DNA from: an uncultured Bacteroidales bacterium
Lineage (GTDB): Bacteria; Bacteroidota; Bacteroidia; Bacteroidales; Paludibacteraceae
Direction: 5' to 3'
Assembly (NCBI GenBank): GCA_937891975.1
Contig: CALAUA010000021.1
Location: forward strand, 23,878 to 87,877
Length of the DNA stretch: 64,000 nucleotides
Each line of letters opens with the position of its first letter. Position 1 is the first letter of the stretch. The translations under genes and the position numbers were made by a program. The notes beneath the pieces were generated by a model. The model had not been told where the DNA came from and ran no database searches. It was given only the letters and a program-made list of their open reading frames with translations. Of this stretch, positions 8,071-17,882 are shown piece after piece.

Positions 8071-9990
8071 TTACTTCACTTCTTCGAAGTCCACATCCTC
8101 GGCTGCGCCTTGGTTGTTGCCACCTTGGTTGCCTGCTTGTGCACCGCCTTGGAAGTCAGCACCTGGTTGAGGACCTGCTTGACCTTGAGTAGCGTTGTAC
8201 ATCTCTGCACTAGCAGCTTGGAAAGCGGTCATCAATGCTTGGTTAGCTGCCTCGCATGCGTCTGCATCTTTCTTCTCGTAAGCATCTTTGAGGTTCTTCA
8301 ATGCCTCCTCAATTGGAGCTTTCTTGTCAGCAGGGATCTTGTCGCCAAGTTCAGCCAACTGCTTCTCGGTTTGGAAGATAGTAGCGTCAGCACGGTTGAG
8401 TTTCTCAATACGCTCTTTCTCCTTCTTATCTGCCTCAGCATTAGCCTCTGCCTCTGCTTTCATGCGCTTGATCTCTTCGTCGCTCAAGCCGCTGGATGCC
8501 TCGATACGAATCTTTTGCTCTTTGCCAGTAGCTTTGTCCTTAGCAGTAACGTTGAGGATACCGTTGGCATCAATATCAAAGGTCACTTCGATTTGTGGCT
8601 CGCCACGGCGTGCAGGCATGATACCATCGAGGTGGAAGATACCGATTTGCTTGTTTTGTGCAGCCATTGGGCGCTCACCTTGCAATACCTTGATCTCTAC
8701 AGAAGGTTGGTTGTCCACTGCTGTGGTAAAGGTCTCGGTCTTCTTGGTTGGGATAGTGGTGTTCGCCTCAATCATCTTGGTCATCACGCCACCCATAGTC
8801 TCGATACCGAGAGAGAGTGGGGTAACATCGAGCAGGAGGACATCCTTTACATCACCTGTCAATACACCACCTTGGATAGCTGCACCGAGAGCCACAACCT
8901 CGTCTGGGTTAACGCCCTTAGATGGAGCTTTGCCGAAGAATTTCTCAACTGCTTGTTGGATAGCAGGGATACGAGTTGAACCACCTACGAGGATAATCTC
9001 GTTAATATCGCTAATACTTAGACCTGCGTTTTGCAAAGCGGTGCGGCATGGAGCGATGGTGCGTTGTACGAGGTCGTCAATGAGTTGCTCAAACTTAGCA
9101 CGGGTGAGGGTCTTTACCAAGTGTGCTGGCACACCATTTACAGGCATGATGTATGGCAAGTTAATCTCAGTAGAGGTGGTGTTAGAAAGCTCGATTTTTG
9201 CCTTCTCAGCTGCCTCTTTGAGTCGTTGCATAGCCATAGCGTCTTTGCTAAGGTCTGCACCACCGTTCTCGCTCTTGAACTCTTGTACGAGCCAGTCGAT
9301 AATGCGGTGATCGAAGTCATCACCACCCAAGTGAGTATCACCATCGGTAGCTTTCACCTCAAATACGCCGTCGCCCAATTCGAGCACAGATACGTCGTGT
9401 GTACCACCACCGCAGTCGAATACTACGATCTTCATGTCTTTGTCGCTCTTATCAAGACCGTATGCCAAAGCAGCAGCTGTTGGCTCGTTCACGATACGGC
9501 GAACATTCAGACCTGCGATCTCGCCTGCCTCTTTGGTAGCTTGACGTTGGCTGTCGTTGAAGTATGCAGGTACAGTAATCACTGCCTCTGTTACCTCTTG
9601 ACCAAGATAATCTTCAGCGGTCTTCTTCATCTTTTGGAGGATGATAGCTGAGATCTCTTGTGGGGTGTACAAACGACCATCAATATCCACGCGTGGGGTG
9701 TTGTTGTCGCCCTTTACTACTTTATAAGGTACGCGCGATACCTCATTAGCAAGACGGTCATAGGTCTCACCCATGAAACGTTTGATTGAATATACGGTGC
9801 GTGTAGGGTTGGTGATTGCTTGACGCTTAGCAGGGTCGCCCACTTTGCGCTCGCCACCATCTACGAAACCAACCACAGATGGGGTTGTACGTTTACCCTC
9901 AGAGTTGGTGATAACTACAGGCTCATTGCCTTCCATAACTGCGACACAGGAGTTTGTTGTTCCTAAGTCAATTCCAATAATTTTTCCCAT
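8071..9990 (-). CDS. dnaK: molecular chaperone DnaK (Hsp70)
   Basis: A 639-residue Hsp70 of normal length. The N-terminal ATPase begins MGKIIGIDLGTTNSCVAV and contains the phosphate-binding loops, e.g. VVFDCGGGTHDVSVLELGDG. The substrate-binding domain and helical lid follow, ending in a Gly/Gln/Asn-rich tail and EDVDFEEVK. It works with DnaJ and GrpE in protein folding; no dnaJ or grpE lies next to it. CGGGTHD carries His where most DnaK have CGGGTFD. No consensus promoter is obvious in 9991-10150; the nearest is a TACTTTG-like word on the minus strand at about 10115-10121. Confidence 0.98.
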   Translation of the reverse strand: MGKIIGIDLGTTNSCVAVMEGNEPVVITNSEGKRTTPSVVGFVDGGERKVGDPAKRQAITNPTRTVYSIKRFMGETYDRLANEVSRVPYKVVKGDNNTPRVDIDGRLYTPQEISAIILQKMKKTAEDYLGQEVTEAVITVPAYFNDSQRQATKEAGEIAGLNVRRIVNEPTAAALAYGLDKSDKDMKIVVFDCGGGTHDVSVLELGDGVFEVKATDGDTHLGGDDFDHRIIDWLVQEFKSENGGADLSKDAMAMQRLKEAAEKAKIELSNTTSTEINLPYIMPVNGVPAHLVKTLTRAKFEQLIDDLVQRTIAPCRTALQNAGLSISDINEIILVGGSTRIPAIQQAVEKFFGKAPSKGVNPDEVVALGAAIQGGVLTGDVKDVLLLDVTPLSLGIETMGGVMTKMIEANTTIPTKKTETFTTAVDNQPSVEIKVLQGERPMAAQNKQIGIFHLDGIMPARRGEPQIEVTFDIDANGILNVTAKDKATGKEQKIRIEASSGLSDEEIKRMKAEAEANAEADKKEKERIEKLNRADATIFQTEKQLAELGDKIPADKKAPIEEALKNLKDAYEKKDADACEAANQALMTAFQAASAEMYNATQGQAGPQPGADFQGGAQAGNQGGNNQGAAEDVDFEEVK

Positions 9991-10020
9991 TTTATTTGAT
10001 TTTTTTAGTTAATATTCTTG

Positions 10021-10091
10021 TTTGAGTCCGGAGTCGCGTGTCGGGAGTCCGATTATTATTTGAGTCTGGAGTCCAGTGTCGCGATTCCTGT
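10021..10091. repeat. GAGTC/CGCGA word repeat upstream of dnaK
   Basis: Degenerate words of the type GGAGTC, CGCGTGTCGGGAGTCCG and GGAGTCCAGTGTCGCGA alternate here. The same vocabulary recurs at 35196-35265 (in mutS2), 38231-38400 (in a methyltransferase gene), 40060-40095 and 43399-43432. This copy lies in the dnaK leader. The remainder of 9991-10319 holds only the tRNA promoter. Confidence 0.75.
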
Positions 10092-10219
10092 CTTAATATA
10101 GACAAATGCCGTGCCAAAGTAGAATTTAGTGATTGAACTGCCACGCAACTGACAAAATGGCAGAAATGCGTAATTTTTATTGTCTTAATAGAGAAAATAA
10201 TGAATATTTTTATCAAACA

Positions 10220-10251
10220 TTTGCACATTTCGCAAAAAAGCAGTATCTTTG
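10220..10251 (+). promoter_or_regulatory. promoter of tRNA-Thr
   Basis: TTTG (10220-10223) and TATCTTTG (10244-10251) are spaced by 20 bases, about 68 bases before the tRNA. Confidence 0.75.
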
Positions 10252-10319
10252 CAGTCGCGTTTGGTCTTTTAGGTGTGTTTAATGTTATACCATTCTATAC
10301 CACCCTATACCGCGTTTCT

Positions 10320-10392
<73 letters not shown>

Positions 10393-10398
10393 CAAAGG

Positions 10399-10433
10399 TA
10401 GCGAATCATCATAGTATGGTTCGCTATTTTTTT
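10399..10433 (+). terminator. terminator of tRNA-Thr
   Basis: Stem TAGCGAATCAT (10399-10409) / ATGGTTCGCTA (10416-10426), with a G-U pair, loop CATAGT, and a T tract. The T tract contains the TTTG (10431-10434) of the next promoter. Confidence 0.8.
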
Positions 10434-10462
10434 GCATAATCAAAAAAAAATCACTACCTTTG
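10431..10462 (+). promoter_or_regulatory. promoter of the DUF5103 gene
   Basis: TTTG (10431-10434) and TACCTTTG (10455-10462) are spaced by 20 bases. Transcription would start only a few bases before the ATG at 10471, so the mRNA is nearly leaderless. Confidence 0.75.
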
Positions 10463-10470
10463 CAGGCGAA

Positions 10471-11763
10471 ATGAAGAAAAGTATATTGATATTACTCGGA
10501 ATAATGTGTGTGTTAGGGATATACGCACAATACCAAACCACGTCATTTGACCCCACAGTACGTACACTGCAGGTAAAGTTTGCGGATGATAATTTGGTCT
10601 TGCAACGTCCATTCTTATCACTAAAGAATGGTATAGTAGATGGTAGTGAAGATGACAACACGTTACTCATATCGTTTGATCAATTGAGTCACGATGTGAA
10701 GCAATATTCTTATACCATCAAACATCTAAACTACGACTGGACACTCAGCGACATTAGTTCATACGAATATATTGAAGGTTTTACTAATGCAGATATTATT
10801 GATTATGAGCACTCTACCAACACTCAACAGGAATATATTCATTATTGGTTCACCTTCCCTAATCAAGACATGCAATTGACTGCTAGTGGCAATTATGTGC
10901 TTATTATTTATGAGGATGGCGATACAGAAAATACGGTTGCACAAGTATGTTTTAGCGTGGTAGAGCCATTGATAGATATAAAAGTACAACAACGCGCCAA
11001 TACGGACATAGAATATAACGGTCGTTTTCAACAATTAGATATTGATATCAACACGGCATCGCTCAACATCCGCGATGCACAAGACATCAAAGTGGTAGTG
11101 CGTCAAAACAATCGATTAGATAATCAGGTAGTGCTGACTAAACCCACCTTTCAAGAGCCCAACCGATTACGCTATATCAACCATCAACAATTAATCTTCG
11201 AAGGTGGCAATGAATTTCGTCATTTTGACACCTACTCCACTTACTATGCTGGTTATCACGTTAATATGGTTCGTTACGAAATGGGAGAATATCATGCTAT
11301 ATTGGAATCAGACGATGTACGTGGCACATCAGGAAAAGGAGCAGGCAAGGAAGGAACGCCTTATCTAACAGAAGAGGATGCCAATGGACAGTTTGTGGTG
11401 AATTGCGAGAAAGCTGACTATGTAAATACCGAGGCAGAGTATATGTGGGTGCATTTCTATTTGCCTGTAGTACAACCTTTAATGGATGCAAATGTATTTG
11501 TAGGAGGAGATATGTTCTATAATCAATATACTGCCCAAAACTTGATGCAGTATGATGCATCCGAAAAGTGTTATTACTTGCAAGCTTATCTCAAGCAAGG
11601 CGGTTATAATTACATGTATTATGCGGTTGGTAAGAATGCAGTATCTACCCTACCCTTAGAGGGATCGCATTGGCAGACGCGGAACGAATATTCAGTAAAT
11701 GTATATTACCGACCTTTTGGCAGTCGATATGACCGATTAGTAGGAAAAAAAATAACGGAGTAG
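10471..11763 (+). CDS. DUF5103 family secreted protein
   Basis: A 430-residue protein of the Bacteroidota DUF5103 family, function unknown. The start is set at 10471 because it gives a clean signal peptide (MKKSILILLGIMCVLGIYA) and lies just after the promoter; an upstream in-frame ATG at 10432 is inside the promoter. Family traits seen are a conserved N-terminal beta region (VRTLQVKFADDNLVLQRPFL at about 31-50), the HLNYDWTLSDISSYEYIEGF segment, and a C-terminal region with repeated Tyr/aromatic strands. It probably acts in the periplasm or at the outer membrane. Confidence 0.8.
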   Translation: MKKSILILLGIMCVLGIYAQYQTTSFDPTVRTLQVKFADDNLVLQRPFLSLKNGIVDGSEDDNTLLISFDQLSHDVKQYSYTIKHLNYDWTLSDISSYEYIEGFTNADIIDYEHSTNTQQEYIHYWFTFPNQDMQLTASGNYVLIIYEDGDTENTVAQVCFSVVEPLIDIKVQQRANTDIEYNGRFQQLDIDINTASLNIRDAQDIKVVVRQNNRLDNQVVLTKPTFQEPNRLRYINHQQLIFEGGNEFRHFDTYSTYYAGYHVNMVRYEMGEYHAILESDDVRGTSGKGAGKEGTPYLTEEDANGQFVVNCEKADYVNTEAEYMWVHFYLPVVQPLMDANVFVGGDMFYNQYTAQNLMQYDASEKCYYLQAYLKQGGYNYMYYAVGKNAVSTLPLEGSHWQTRNEYSVNVYYRPFGSRYDRLVGKKITE

Positions 11764-11783
11764 CAACACTCCGTTATTTTTTT
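11744..11783. terminator. bidirectional terminator between convergent genes
   Basis: Perfect 11-bp stem AATAACGGAGT (11751-11761) / ACTCCGTTATT (11768-11778), flanked by A's on the left and T's on the right. It overlaps the stop codon of the DUF5103 gene and serves the amylase gene from the other side. Confidence 0.85.
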
Positions 11784-11799
11784 GCGATATGCTAAATCG

Positions 11800-14700
11800 T
11801 TATCGAATCATCTTCTTGGTCACACGTTGACCATTCTTCTCAAATTGAATAAGGTACAAGCCGTTGTTGATGGCATTGAGATTTACCTGCTCAACATTAC
11901 GTTGTACTGATACTACCTGACCACTAACCGTATAGATAGTCACGTTGTATGGAGGAAGCATCTCGATAGAGAATTCAGGAATAAAGACATTCTCAACGTC
12001 GGTATTAAAACAATAGAATGGATGCATTGTTGGCAATGTCTGTGGCGTACCAGTCAAAATTATCAATTCTCCAGGAGCAAGTGTAATAGTAGTTTCGGTT
12101 TGTTCGATTTGTTCATAGTAGTTGTACCATTTTCCTTCAGGGATATCTACTGTTTTAGCATCCGTCGCGCTGAAGTTACCTGCCACAAACACATGCTCTC
12201 CCCACTGAATGGTACGAACGATTTTTCCGCTACCTATATCTACCTTCGTTGGATTACCAGCGAATACTTCTGGCAAGATACGTGTACGCAACTGAATCGC
12301 TTGTCCCACTTTATGGAATGCATCTGTGCGCCAAGCGCCCTCGCCTAACCATGTTTCGGTGCGGGCTTTCACTTGCATTTTGTAATTCTCGTTCGATACA
12401 TTTTTCATACCATAAGGAGCTTTTCCGCCGTCATCTTTACCCCATTTGCCATCTGCATTTTGCCATTTTGAATAATCGAATCCATATTCCGCAAAATGAT
12501 AGAACATTTGTGGTCCGTTCAACAAAGTAAGGAATGCCATATTCAGAGGTACACGTGCTATACGAGCTTGATCGTTGGTCTTTAGGTCGCCCATACCGAA
12601 CTGTTTTGCATGGAAGAACGAACGTTCCTCATCGTGGCTCTCGCAGTAACTGACATAGCCATCCTTGTTCGCGTTTGTAAAGTTTCCACTAGTCAACCCT
12701 TTTGCAGATGCATAATAAGCTTCAGTCGTATTTTCCCAACATAGCATACCTGCTTTAACCAATTCTGTACGATCTGCCATCATATTATCGCCCCAGTGTT
12801 CCAAAATCATATAAGCATCAGGAGATACAGCCTTGACACCTTTTTCGTAATAATCTTTGATGTTGCGAACAGATGTTCCTCCCATCGCACCGCAAAGACC
12901 ATGACTCAAGTCTAGACGGAAACCATCCACCTTGTATTCGGTCAACCAATATTGCAACACACGAATAAACATCTGATGAGCAGGCTCAAAGTCATGATTC
13001 CAATCCTCATACACATTGTCGCCGTGAGGGGCTGTTACATTGAACCAAGGGTTATACTTCAAATCATCACCATAAGGATAGAGTTTATTCATTGGGTTGA
13101 GACCCGTAGCGTGATTGAATACCATATCCAAGATGACTGCTATTCCTGCTGCGTGGCATGAATCGACAAATTCCTTGAACTGTTCGGGTGTACCGTATGC
13201 TTTGTCCAATGCAAAGTAGTGGTTAGGCGAATATCCCCAGTTGAGGTTGCCATCAAACTCACAAACTGGCATCAACTCTATGGCGTTTACACCCATATCT
13301 TTATAGTAGAACATACGATTCGTCATACCTTTGATATCACGTGTGACGGTATGGTCATACACCCACGCTTCATAGATAACAAGGTTATTTTTATCTGGAC
13401 GTTTGAAGTTCAATGTAGCATCCGACCATTGATATTTTGGTTTATCAGTTTGAATCACAGTCACATATCCGTCACCCTGAGCAGGATAATCCATCAAGGT
13501 TGGATCTACTGTCTTTGGTTCCCATTTATCATCTTTGTGTAAAACTTTTTCCGAATAAAGATCCGAAATCTTCTTCACCACGCCATCTGCGCGAACGACT
13601 GCATATTGCAGCGCATATTCTTTTTGCGGAATCAAGCCACTTATTTCAATCCAGAAATAGTTGCCATCTTGCTTCATTTGGTATTCATTCGATACTTTCC
13701 AATCGTTGAAATCACCCACTACAAATACATGTTGTGCAGATACATATACCGTAGGCTGCATTTCTATCACAGTGTATTCTGCTTTCGCATCGCCCGACTG
13801 TGTAAATTCGAGTACTGCATCGCTTGTTAGCACAATATCTACGGTTTGGTTTTTATTGCCATTCCAGTCGGTGCCATTACGGAAGATGACATTGAGTTGC
13901 GTACAAGAATCGCTAACGATATACCACTCACCGTCTTGCTCTGGAATGACCACCTTGCTATCACCGCCTTCTACCCACACATAGGCTGTAATGGTTTTGG
14001 TCCAATGCGCTGGCAATTTTGCTTTCAGGGTAATTTGTTTTGCTTCTTCATTGACCATTTTGCTCGCAGCAAAAGTAGCCAATGTTACTTTAGTAGGGTC
14101 TTCTTCATTGTAATAAATACCCATATCAATTCCTTCTGGGCGTGGAGCTTGTTCTGGTGCTACCACTACGCATGTTTGTGCTGATATTTGCTTTACCTCA
14201 CTCCCCTTGGTGGCAGTAAATTCAAAACGATAATCTCCAATAGTTTCCAAAGTATAGTCAACCTTCAATTCTGTGCCTTCTCCTTTTGCAATCTCGGTAC
14301 CATTCACAGTCAGTGACAAGGCTGCAGTTTCAGTAGCAACACAGTGAAGAGTTAGTTTATCATTCAATTTAGAAATTTCTGGTAAAGCATTGGTAATTGA
14401 TACCGCCAATCCCTTCTCTGCTAAATCTACAAAAATATCAGCATTACCTTCTGCTTTACCCTCTTTTCCACCACTGATTCCATCATTAAACACAAAGCAC
14501 AATTGGGTAATTTCCTTATCTGCTTTCACACCATAATATTCGTGGATATTAGGTGTAATTTTCAATTCCCAGTTTCCATCCGCATTTTTGCTCATTTTGT
14601 GTTTATCTAATTTACTACACCATGTTGGAGCATTTTGCCATTGTGTACCATCATAAGTTACACCAGTATGGGCATAGCATTGTGTTGCTCCTACCATTCC

Positions 14701-14838
14701 TTTGTTACCCTCATTAGGATTAAAGATGATAGTCACCTCACCAGCATACCCTTTTTGAATAATAGAGGGAATAGTTGTCACTTGCGCAAAAACAGAGAGC
14801 GCAAACATAGATAAAAATAAGAAAGTAAATCTTTTCAT
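11800..14838 (-). CDS. secreted GH13 alpha-amylase with T9SS C-terminal domain
   Basis: A 1012-residue extracellular alpha-glucanase. The start at 14838 gives the signal peptide MKRFTFLFLSMFALSVFA; the frame extends upstream but only through the divergent promoter. N-terminal beta modules (about 20-360) precede a CBM48-like domain (about 365-440, FVVGDFNDW). The GH13 barrel shows all four motifs: DMVFNH (571-576), GFRLDLSH (639-646, nucleophile D643), E680 in ILEHWGD, and SHDE (734-737). The last ~75 residues have a type IX secretion sorting-domain pattern (VTIYTVSGQVV, NGLYLIQFEKNGQRVTKKMI), so it is likely exported and attached to or released from the cell surface. It acts on starch-like alpha-1,4 glucans. 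The gene is monocistronic. Confidence 0.92.
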   Translation of the reverse strand: MKRFTFLFLSMFALSVFAQVTTIPSIIQKGYAGEVTIIFNPNEGNKGMVGATQCYAHTGVTYDGTQWQNAPTWCSKLDKHKMSKNADGNWELKITPNIHEYYGVKADKEITQLCFVFNDGISGGKEGKAEGNADIFVDLAEKGLAVSITNALPEISKLNDKLTLHCVATETAALSLTVNGTEIAKGEGTELKVDYTLETIGDYRFEFTATKGSEVKQISAQTCVVVAPEQAPRPEGIDMGIYYNEEDPTKVTLATFAASKMVNEEAKQITLKAKLPAHWTKTITAYVWVEGGDSKVVIPEQDGEWYIVSDSCTQLNVIFRNGTDWNGNKNQTVDIVLTSDAVLEFTQSGDAKAEYTVIEMQPTVYVSAQHVFVVGDFNDWKVSNEYQMKQDGNYFWIEISGLIPQKEYALQYAVVRADGVVKKISDLYSEKVLHKDDKWEPKTVDPTLMDYPAQGDGYVTVIQTDKPKYQWSDATLNFKRPDKNNLVIYEAWVYDHTVTRDIKGMTNRMFYYKDMGVNAIELMPVCEFDGNLNWGYSPNHYFALDKAYGTPEQFKEFVDSCHAAGIAVILDMVFNHATGLNPMNKLYPYGDDLKYNPWFNVTAPHGDNVYEDWNHDFEPAHQMFIRVLQYWLTEYKVDGFRLDLSHGLCGAMGGTSVRNIKDYYEKGVKAVSPDAYMILEHWGDNMMADRTELVKAGMLCWENTTEAYYASAKGLTSGNFTNANKDGYVSYCESHDEERSFFHAKQFGMGDLKTNDQARIARVPLNMAFLTLLNGPQMFYHFAEYGFDYSKWQNADGKWGKDDGGKAPYGMKNVSNENYKMQVKARTETWLGEGAWRTDAFHKVGQAIQLRTRILPEVFAGNPTKVDIGSGKIVRTIQWGEHVFVAGNFSATDAKTVDIPEGKWYNYYEQIEQTETTITLAPGELIILTGTPQTLPTMHPFYCFNTDVENVFIPEFSIEMLPPYNVTIYTVSGQVVSVQRNVEQVNLNAINNGLYLIQFEKNGQRVTKKMIR

Positions 14839-14871
14839 AAGTATTTTGATATGAATATTGTTAACTGGCTG

Positions 14872-14919
14872 CAAAGGTACAAAAAAATTTGGATATATAC
14901 AAATAATTTCGTACCTTTG
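14872..14919. promoter_or_regulatory. interleaved divergent promoters for the amylase gene and mnmA
   Basis: Minus strand: TTTG (14903-14900) and TACCTTTG (14879-14872), 20-base spacer. Plus strand: TTTG (14888-14891) and TACCTTTG (14912-14919), 20-base spacer. The two promoters overlap over about 16 bases, so polymerase binding should be mutually exclusive. Confidence 0.8.
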
Positions 14920-14959
14920 CAAAGATTTTAATAGCACAATATCAAAACTACCAATAACG

Positions 14960-16033
14960 ATGGGGAAACGCGTACTCATTGGCATGTCAGGCGGAATTGA
15001 TTCCACCGTAGCAGCAATCTTGCTTCTGGAGCAAGGTTACGAACTAGTTGGCGCCACATTTCGCACATTTGACTCTATCAAAGATTCATGCCTTGCTAAA
15101 GAAAAGGGTTGTTGTTCGGTAGAGAGCATCATCGAAGCCCAACGCATGGCTGCTACATTGGGATTCGAACACCATATCTTGGATTTTCGCGACACTTTCC
15201 GCAAACATGTCATAAATAATTTCGTGCACGAGTACGCATGCGGGCGCACGCCTAATCCTTGTGTATTATGCAACTCTCACATCAAATGGGGAAGACTCAT
15301 TGAGGCAGCACAACAATACGGGTGCGACTATATTGCCACGGGACATTACGCCCAAATAGCCGAACACCGTGGACATTATTACCTCAAAAACGCAGTAGAT
15401 ACTCGCAAAGACCAGACCTATTTCTTATGGATGCTGACTGAAGAAAATCTACGAAAAACGATCTTCCCTCTTGGTGGATTAACCAAAGATGAAGTGCGAC
15501 AAATTGCACTTGACCATGGTTATACTCAATTGGCAAAAAAAGCAGAAAGCCAAGAGATATGTTTTATTCCTGACAACGATTACCGTAGTTTTCTAGCACA
15601 AGAAGGTGTACATATTGAGCCAGGCAATTACATAGATGACAACGGCAACATATTGGGCAAACACCAAGGTTTTTGTCACTACACCATTGGTCAACGCAAG
15701 GGGTTAGGAATCGCGTTGGGTTCACCGCGCTTTGTGACACATATTGATGCTGCGAGCAACACAGTAACACTTGGGGCACACGATGATTTGTACACCCATG
15801 ACGTATGTGCGCAGAGTTTCCGTTTGCGAGATATGGAGTGGCTAGAAGAATCTCCTGAAATACAAGCACGTATTCGCTACAAGTCACCTGCCATAAAAGG
15901 GCACTTGGGCATTAGCGACAATCAACTACGCATACACTTCGAGCAGCCAGTATGGGGTGTCACACCTGGTCAATCGTTAGTCATCTATAAAGATGGATTG
16001 GTAGTCGGTGGCGGTATTATCAGCATCCCATGA
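14960..16033 (+). CDS. mnmA: tRNA-specific 2-thiouridylase MnmA
   Basis: A 357-residue enzyme that makes 2-thiouridine at U34 of tRNA-Lys, -Glu and -Gln, using sulfur passed from a persulfide relay. The start at 14960 (MGKRVLIGMSGGIDSTVAA) follows the promoter by 40 bases. Motifs are the PP-loop SGGIDS (10-15), the first catalytic cysteine in NPCVLCNSH (C101 or C104), the GHYA segment, and the second catalytic cysteine in SQEICFIPDNDYRSFL. Length is normal. Confidence 0.96.
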   Translation: MGKRVLIGMSGGIDSTVAAILLLEQGYELVGATFRTFDSIKDSCLAKEKGCCSVESIIEAQRMAATLGFEHHILDFRDTFRKHVINNFVHEYACGRTPNPCVLCNSHIKWGRLIEAAQQYGCDYIATGHYAQIAEHRGHYYLKNAVDTRKDQTYFLWMLTEENLRKTIFPLGGLTKDEVRQIALDHGYTQLAKKAESQEICFIPDNDYRSFLAQEGVHIEPGNYIDDNGNILGKHQGFCHYTIGQRKGLGIALGSPRFVTHIDAASNTVTLGAHDDLYTHDVCAQSFRLRDMEWLEESPEIQARIRYKSPAIKGHLGISDNQLRIHFEQPVWGVTPGQSLVIYKDGLVVGGGIISIP

Positions 16034-16040
16034 TGTATTC

Positions 16041-16075
16041 GGAATCACATACTAATCACATAGTAATCACATAGT
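16041..16075. repeat. AATCACATAGT tandem words between mnmA and a SulP gene
   Basis: AATCACATACT, AATCACATAGT and AATCACATAGT follow in tandem (11-base unit), filling most of the 55-base gap between convergent genes. A distal GTGATT could pair with AATCAC to form a weak hairpin. Confidence 0.7.
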
Positions 16076-16088
16076 CTTAATACGTGAT

Positions 16089-17819
16089 TTACACGTTCTC
16101 TTTCACAAGTTCTTCAGCACGCGCAAGGGCGCCATTGATATGATTACGTACATTTTCTTTACCAATCATATCTACCAATCCCGATTTCTCCAATGTTCGG
16201 TACACGTGCTCATTTACTCCAGAAAGCACCAAAGTCATACCGCAACGTTTTGAACGTAAGTATAGTTGTTCAAGGTTGTGAATACCTGTTGAATCCATAA
16301 ACGAGACTTTACGCATTCGCAGAATACGAACCTTTTGTCCCTCACTACCCATACGCTGACTTAATTCGTCAAACTTATTGGCTATACCAAAGAAGTATGG
16401 ACCATCTATCTCATACACCTCGGTATGTGGAGGAATATGCAACTTCTCTAAGTCATTGCCATGCAGGCGAATATCATTCTGATGAGTAGGGTCGATCTCA
16501 TCGGAGAAGGAGCGTATAACAGTTGCTTCGTTGGTACGTTTCAAGAACAAGATAACAGCCAACAACAATCCCACTTCGATAGCAATGGTTAGGTCGAATA
16601 TTACTGTCAAAATGAAAGTAACTAACATCACAATAAAATCCGATTTAGGTGCTTTAGCAAGCCAAACAAACGAACGCCACCCAGACATATTGTAACTCAC
16701 CACAATCAACACACCTGCCAAACATGCCATAGGAATCATACCGACTAGTGGTCCAAAACAGAGCAACACAAGCAACAACATAGCAGCATGTACAATACCT
16801 GCCACTGGTGTTCGACCACCATTATTGATATTCGCCATAGTTCGTGCAATAGCACCTGTAGCAGGGATACCTCCAAAGAAAGGAGTCACCACATTGGCTA
16901 TACCTTGGGCTATGAGTTCGGTATTTGAGTTGTGCTTGTCACCAATCACACCATCAGCCACCATGGCAGATAGCAGTGACTCAATAGCACCCAACATAGC
17001 GATGGTGAAAGCGGAAGGGAAAAGGTCTTGCACCAGATTCAACCACGTTTCTCCCTCAGCAAGATTAAGTGCAGGTAAATGCGGCGCTGGCATTCCGCTA
17101 GGCAAGGCGTAGAGGTCACCAATCGTAGTGATAGATGTAATGCCACCAAACTCACGCAACAGCCACACAACCAACGTCATCAGCACAATTGCAACCAATG
17201 AACCTGGGATTTTCTTATTGATTTTTGTAGAGAATATAATAATCAACAACGAAGTGATACCCACTGCAAATGCCCACCAATTGATATCGCGCCAATGCTC
17301 AAAATAGCAAATCCATTTATGGATAAAATCGGCAGGAGCATCTTGAATCCCCATACCAAACAGGTCATTCATTTGCGTAGAGAAAATAGTGACTGCTATA
17401 CCTGCAGTAAAACCTACAATCACAGGATATGGGACAAACTTAATAACATTGCCCAACTTGAATAATCCCATGAATATGAGCAATATACCTGCCATGATAG
17501 TGGCAATCAGCAACCCAGCAAGACCATGTTGCTGAATGATGCCATAGATGATGACAATGAAAGCACCTGTTGGGCCACCAATCTGTACTTTGCTACCACC
17601 AAAAGCAGAAATAATGAAACCTGCAATGATAGCCGTAACAAGACCTTCCGTAGGTCCCACACCAGACGATATACCAAAAGCAATCGCCAAAGGAATGGCT
17701 ACTACGGCAACAATCATACCTGCTATGAGATCTTGCACAAATCGCTCTTTGTTGTAAGAACGTAAAGAAGATAACAACTTTGGACTAAATACGTCCTTAA
17801 AAGAAAAAAAATTCTTCAT
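16089..17819 (-). CDS. SulP-family anion transporter with STAS domain
   Basis: A 576-residue inner-membrane transporter of the SulP/SLC26 family, which carries sulfate, bicarbonate or related anions. The hydrophobic part (about 25-415) contains the family segment GLVTAIIAGFIISAFGGSKV and ends before a C-terminal STAS domain (about 445-565, with VSFMDSTGIHNLEQLY). The substrate is not predictable. It lies 63 bases downstream of rlmH on the same strand and may be read from that transcript. Confidence 0.9.
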   Translation of the reverse strand: MKNFFSFKDVFSPKLLSSLRSYNKERFVQDLIAGMIVAVVAIPLAIAFGISSGVGPTEGLVTAIIAGFIISAFGGSKVQIGGPTGAFIVIIYGIIQQHGLAGLLIATIMAGILLIFMGLFKLGNVIKFVPYPVIVGFTAGIAVTIFSTQMNDLFGMGIQDAPADFIHKWICYFEHWRDINWWAFAVGITSLLIIIFSTKINKKIPGSLVAIVLMTLVVWLLREFGGITSITTIGDLYALPSGMPAPHLPALNLAEGETWLNLVQDLFPSAFTIAMLGAIESLLSAMVADGVIGDKHNSNTELIAQGIANVVTPFFGGIPATGAIARTMANINNGGRTPVAGIVHAAMLLLVLLCFGPLVGMIPMACLAGVLIVVSYNMSGWRSFVWLAKAPKSDFIVMLVTFILTVIFDLTIAIEVGLLLAVILFLKRTNEATVIRSFSDEIDPTHQNDIRLHGNDLEKLHIPPHTEVYEIDGPYFFGIANKFDELSQRMGSEGQKVRILRMRKVSFMDSTGIHNLEQLYLRSKRCGMTLVLSGVNEHVYRTLEKSGLVDMIGKENVRNHINGALARAEELVKENV

Positions 17820-17882
17820 ATACCTTAAAAATCAATCAACTAATCCTTAAGCAAAAGTTAACCAAAGGTTAACAATTTCTAA

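Noticed and set aside
8056..8979. A 307-codon open frame antisense to dnaK
   Set aside because: It lies entirely opposite a conserved gene, is Cys/Leu-rich without a fold pattern, and is a mirror of dnaK codon use. The same applies to the other long frames opposite dnaK at 8288-9651.
14839..15006. Upstream extension of the amylase gene
   Set aside because: The extra codons cover both divergent promoters and the mnmA start. The signal peptide starts at 14838.
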